Positions 30,980 to 31,308 of a stretch of DNA of 31,308 nucleotides are shown here, one piece after another. This DNA comes from CAYVXE01 sp964455375 (lineage in GTDB: Bacteria > Zhuqueibacterota > Zhuqueibacteria > Oceanimicrobiales > Oceanimicrobiaceae): positions 1-31,308 of the forward strand of contig CAYVXE010000044.1 of assembly GCA_964455375.1 (NCBI GenBank). The letters are read 5' to 3'. Each line of letters starts with the position of its first letter. The stretch's first letter is position 1. The notes below the pieces were generated by a model. The model was not told the origin of the DNA, did no database searches, and saw only the letters and a program-made list of their open reading frames with translations. The position numbers and the translations under genes were made by a program.

Positions 30980-31308
30980 TCATCGGGCTGCTAACTTAAC
31001 CAGGACAGACATTATTTCGCCATGTCGCAGATAAACAAGTTTAACTTCATCCCCCGGATGATATATTTTTAATGCATCGGAATATTCCCGCAGATTATTC
31101 ACCGGGCGATCCCCTAAATGAATAATGATGTCGCCTTTTTGCAGACCGGCCTTTGCTACCGGAGAACCGGACGAAACCGCCGCAATCCGAACGCCTTTAC
31201 CGGTGTAGGCAAAATCCGGGACGGTGCCGGTGCTGACCTTTCGCCCACCGGCATTCGAAGACGTCGAAACAGCCGGTGTCGCCTGACCCTGAAATGTCAA
31301 CGGTTCTT
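30980..31308 (-). CDS. 3' end of a PDZ-domain peptidase (probably M28), 5' truncated
   Basis: The frame is open through the window edge and upstream codons continue without a start, so this is the C-terminal part of a larger gene; the apparent first codon at 31300 is a TTG inside it. About 108 residues are visible: EPLTFQG, a short Ser/Gly linker, TVPDFAYTGKGVRIAAVSSG, and a PDZ domain with SPVAKAGLQKGDIIIHLGDRPVNNLREYSDAL and PGDEVKLVYLRHG. This arrangement is typical of the tail of exported M28 aminopeptidases that carry a PDZ domain, but HtrA-like proteases or other PDZ proteins cannot be excluded because the catalytic part is outside. Confidence 0.75.
   Translation of the reverse strand, partial: EPLTFQGQATPAVSTSSNAGGRKVSTGTVPDFAYTGKGVRIAAVSSGSPVAKAGLQKGDIIIHLGDRPVNNLREYSDALKIYHPGDEVKLVYLRHGEIMSVLVKLAAR

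Noticed and set aside
30980..31300. A complete small PDZ protein starting at 31300
   Set aside because: The codon is TTG and the frame continues upstream as EPL to the window edge, so this is a truncated 3' end.
1..31308. CRISPR arrays, tRNA or rRNA genes, intact insertion sequences, prophage
   Set aside because: No regularly spaced repeats, cloverleaf or rRNA-like sequence, transposase or phage genes were recognised by reading. A covariance-model scan was not possible here.

Overview
The window looks like a stretch of a metagenome-assembled chromosome from a moderate-GC bacterium, probably of the FCB group (a Calditrichota/KSB1-like lineage). This is inferred from gene content only: an animal-like long tryptophan 2,3-dioxygenase, a secreted protein resembling the N-terminal domain of GWxTD proteins, a kinase-TPR fusion, a BNR/sortilin-like giant protein, an S9 dipeptidyl peptidase and BlaR-TonB. 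No rRNA, tRNA, CRISPR array, intact transposase or prophage was recognised. Three 100-N gaps are each flanked by an identical 55-bp direct duplication. They are best read as scaffold joins of overlapping contigs with nothing missing; deleting 155 bp restores the dioxygenase frame exactly.

Left part (1-5300): a tryptophan dioxygenase gene translationally coupled to an SDR gene that lacks the usual catalytic Tyr/Lys, both on the minus strand. Next come acetate kinase, a decayed N-terminal stub of a type ISP restriction-modification enzyme, and a secreted GWxTD-N-like protein.

Trehalose block (5296-11438): a GH15 glucoamylase/trehalase-type hydrolase on the plus strand converges on a minus-strand operon of a DUF5752-like gene, treT, otsB and otsA. 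Two independent synthetic routes (OtsAB and TreT) therefore sit beside a likely trehalose- or glucan-degrading enzyme.

Middle (12000-19100): a GAF-SpoIIE phosphatase, a small cytochrome c lipoprotein, a Ser/Thr kinase with TPR repeats followed by an unannotated 19-codon ORF with a perfect Shine-Dalgarno, and a BlaI repressor with a BlaR1-TonB sensor controlled from a 30-bp palindrome.

Right part (19186-31308): FabF and an AIM24 protein diverge from an acyl-CoA ligase, a DPP-IV-like peptidase and a small membrane protein. A 1096-aa BNR-repeat exported protein follows, flanked on both sides by related palindromic repeats. After it come a metzincin-like lipoprotein and the 3' end of a PDZ-containing gene, probably an M28 peptidase, cut by the window edge. 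The right half is rich in exported peptidases and surface proteins, which suggests a protein-degrading heterotroph.
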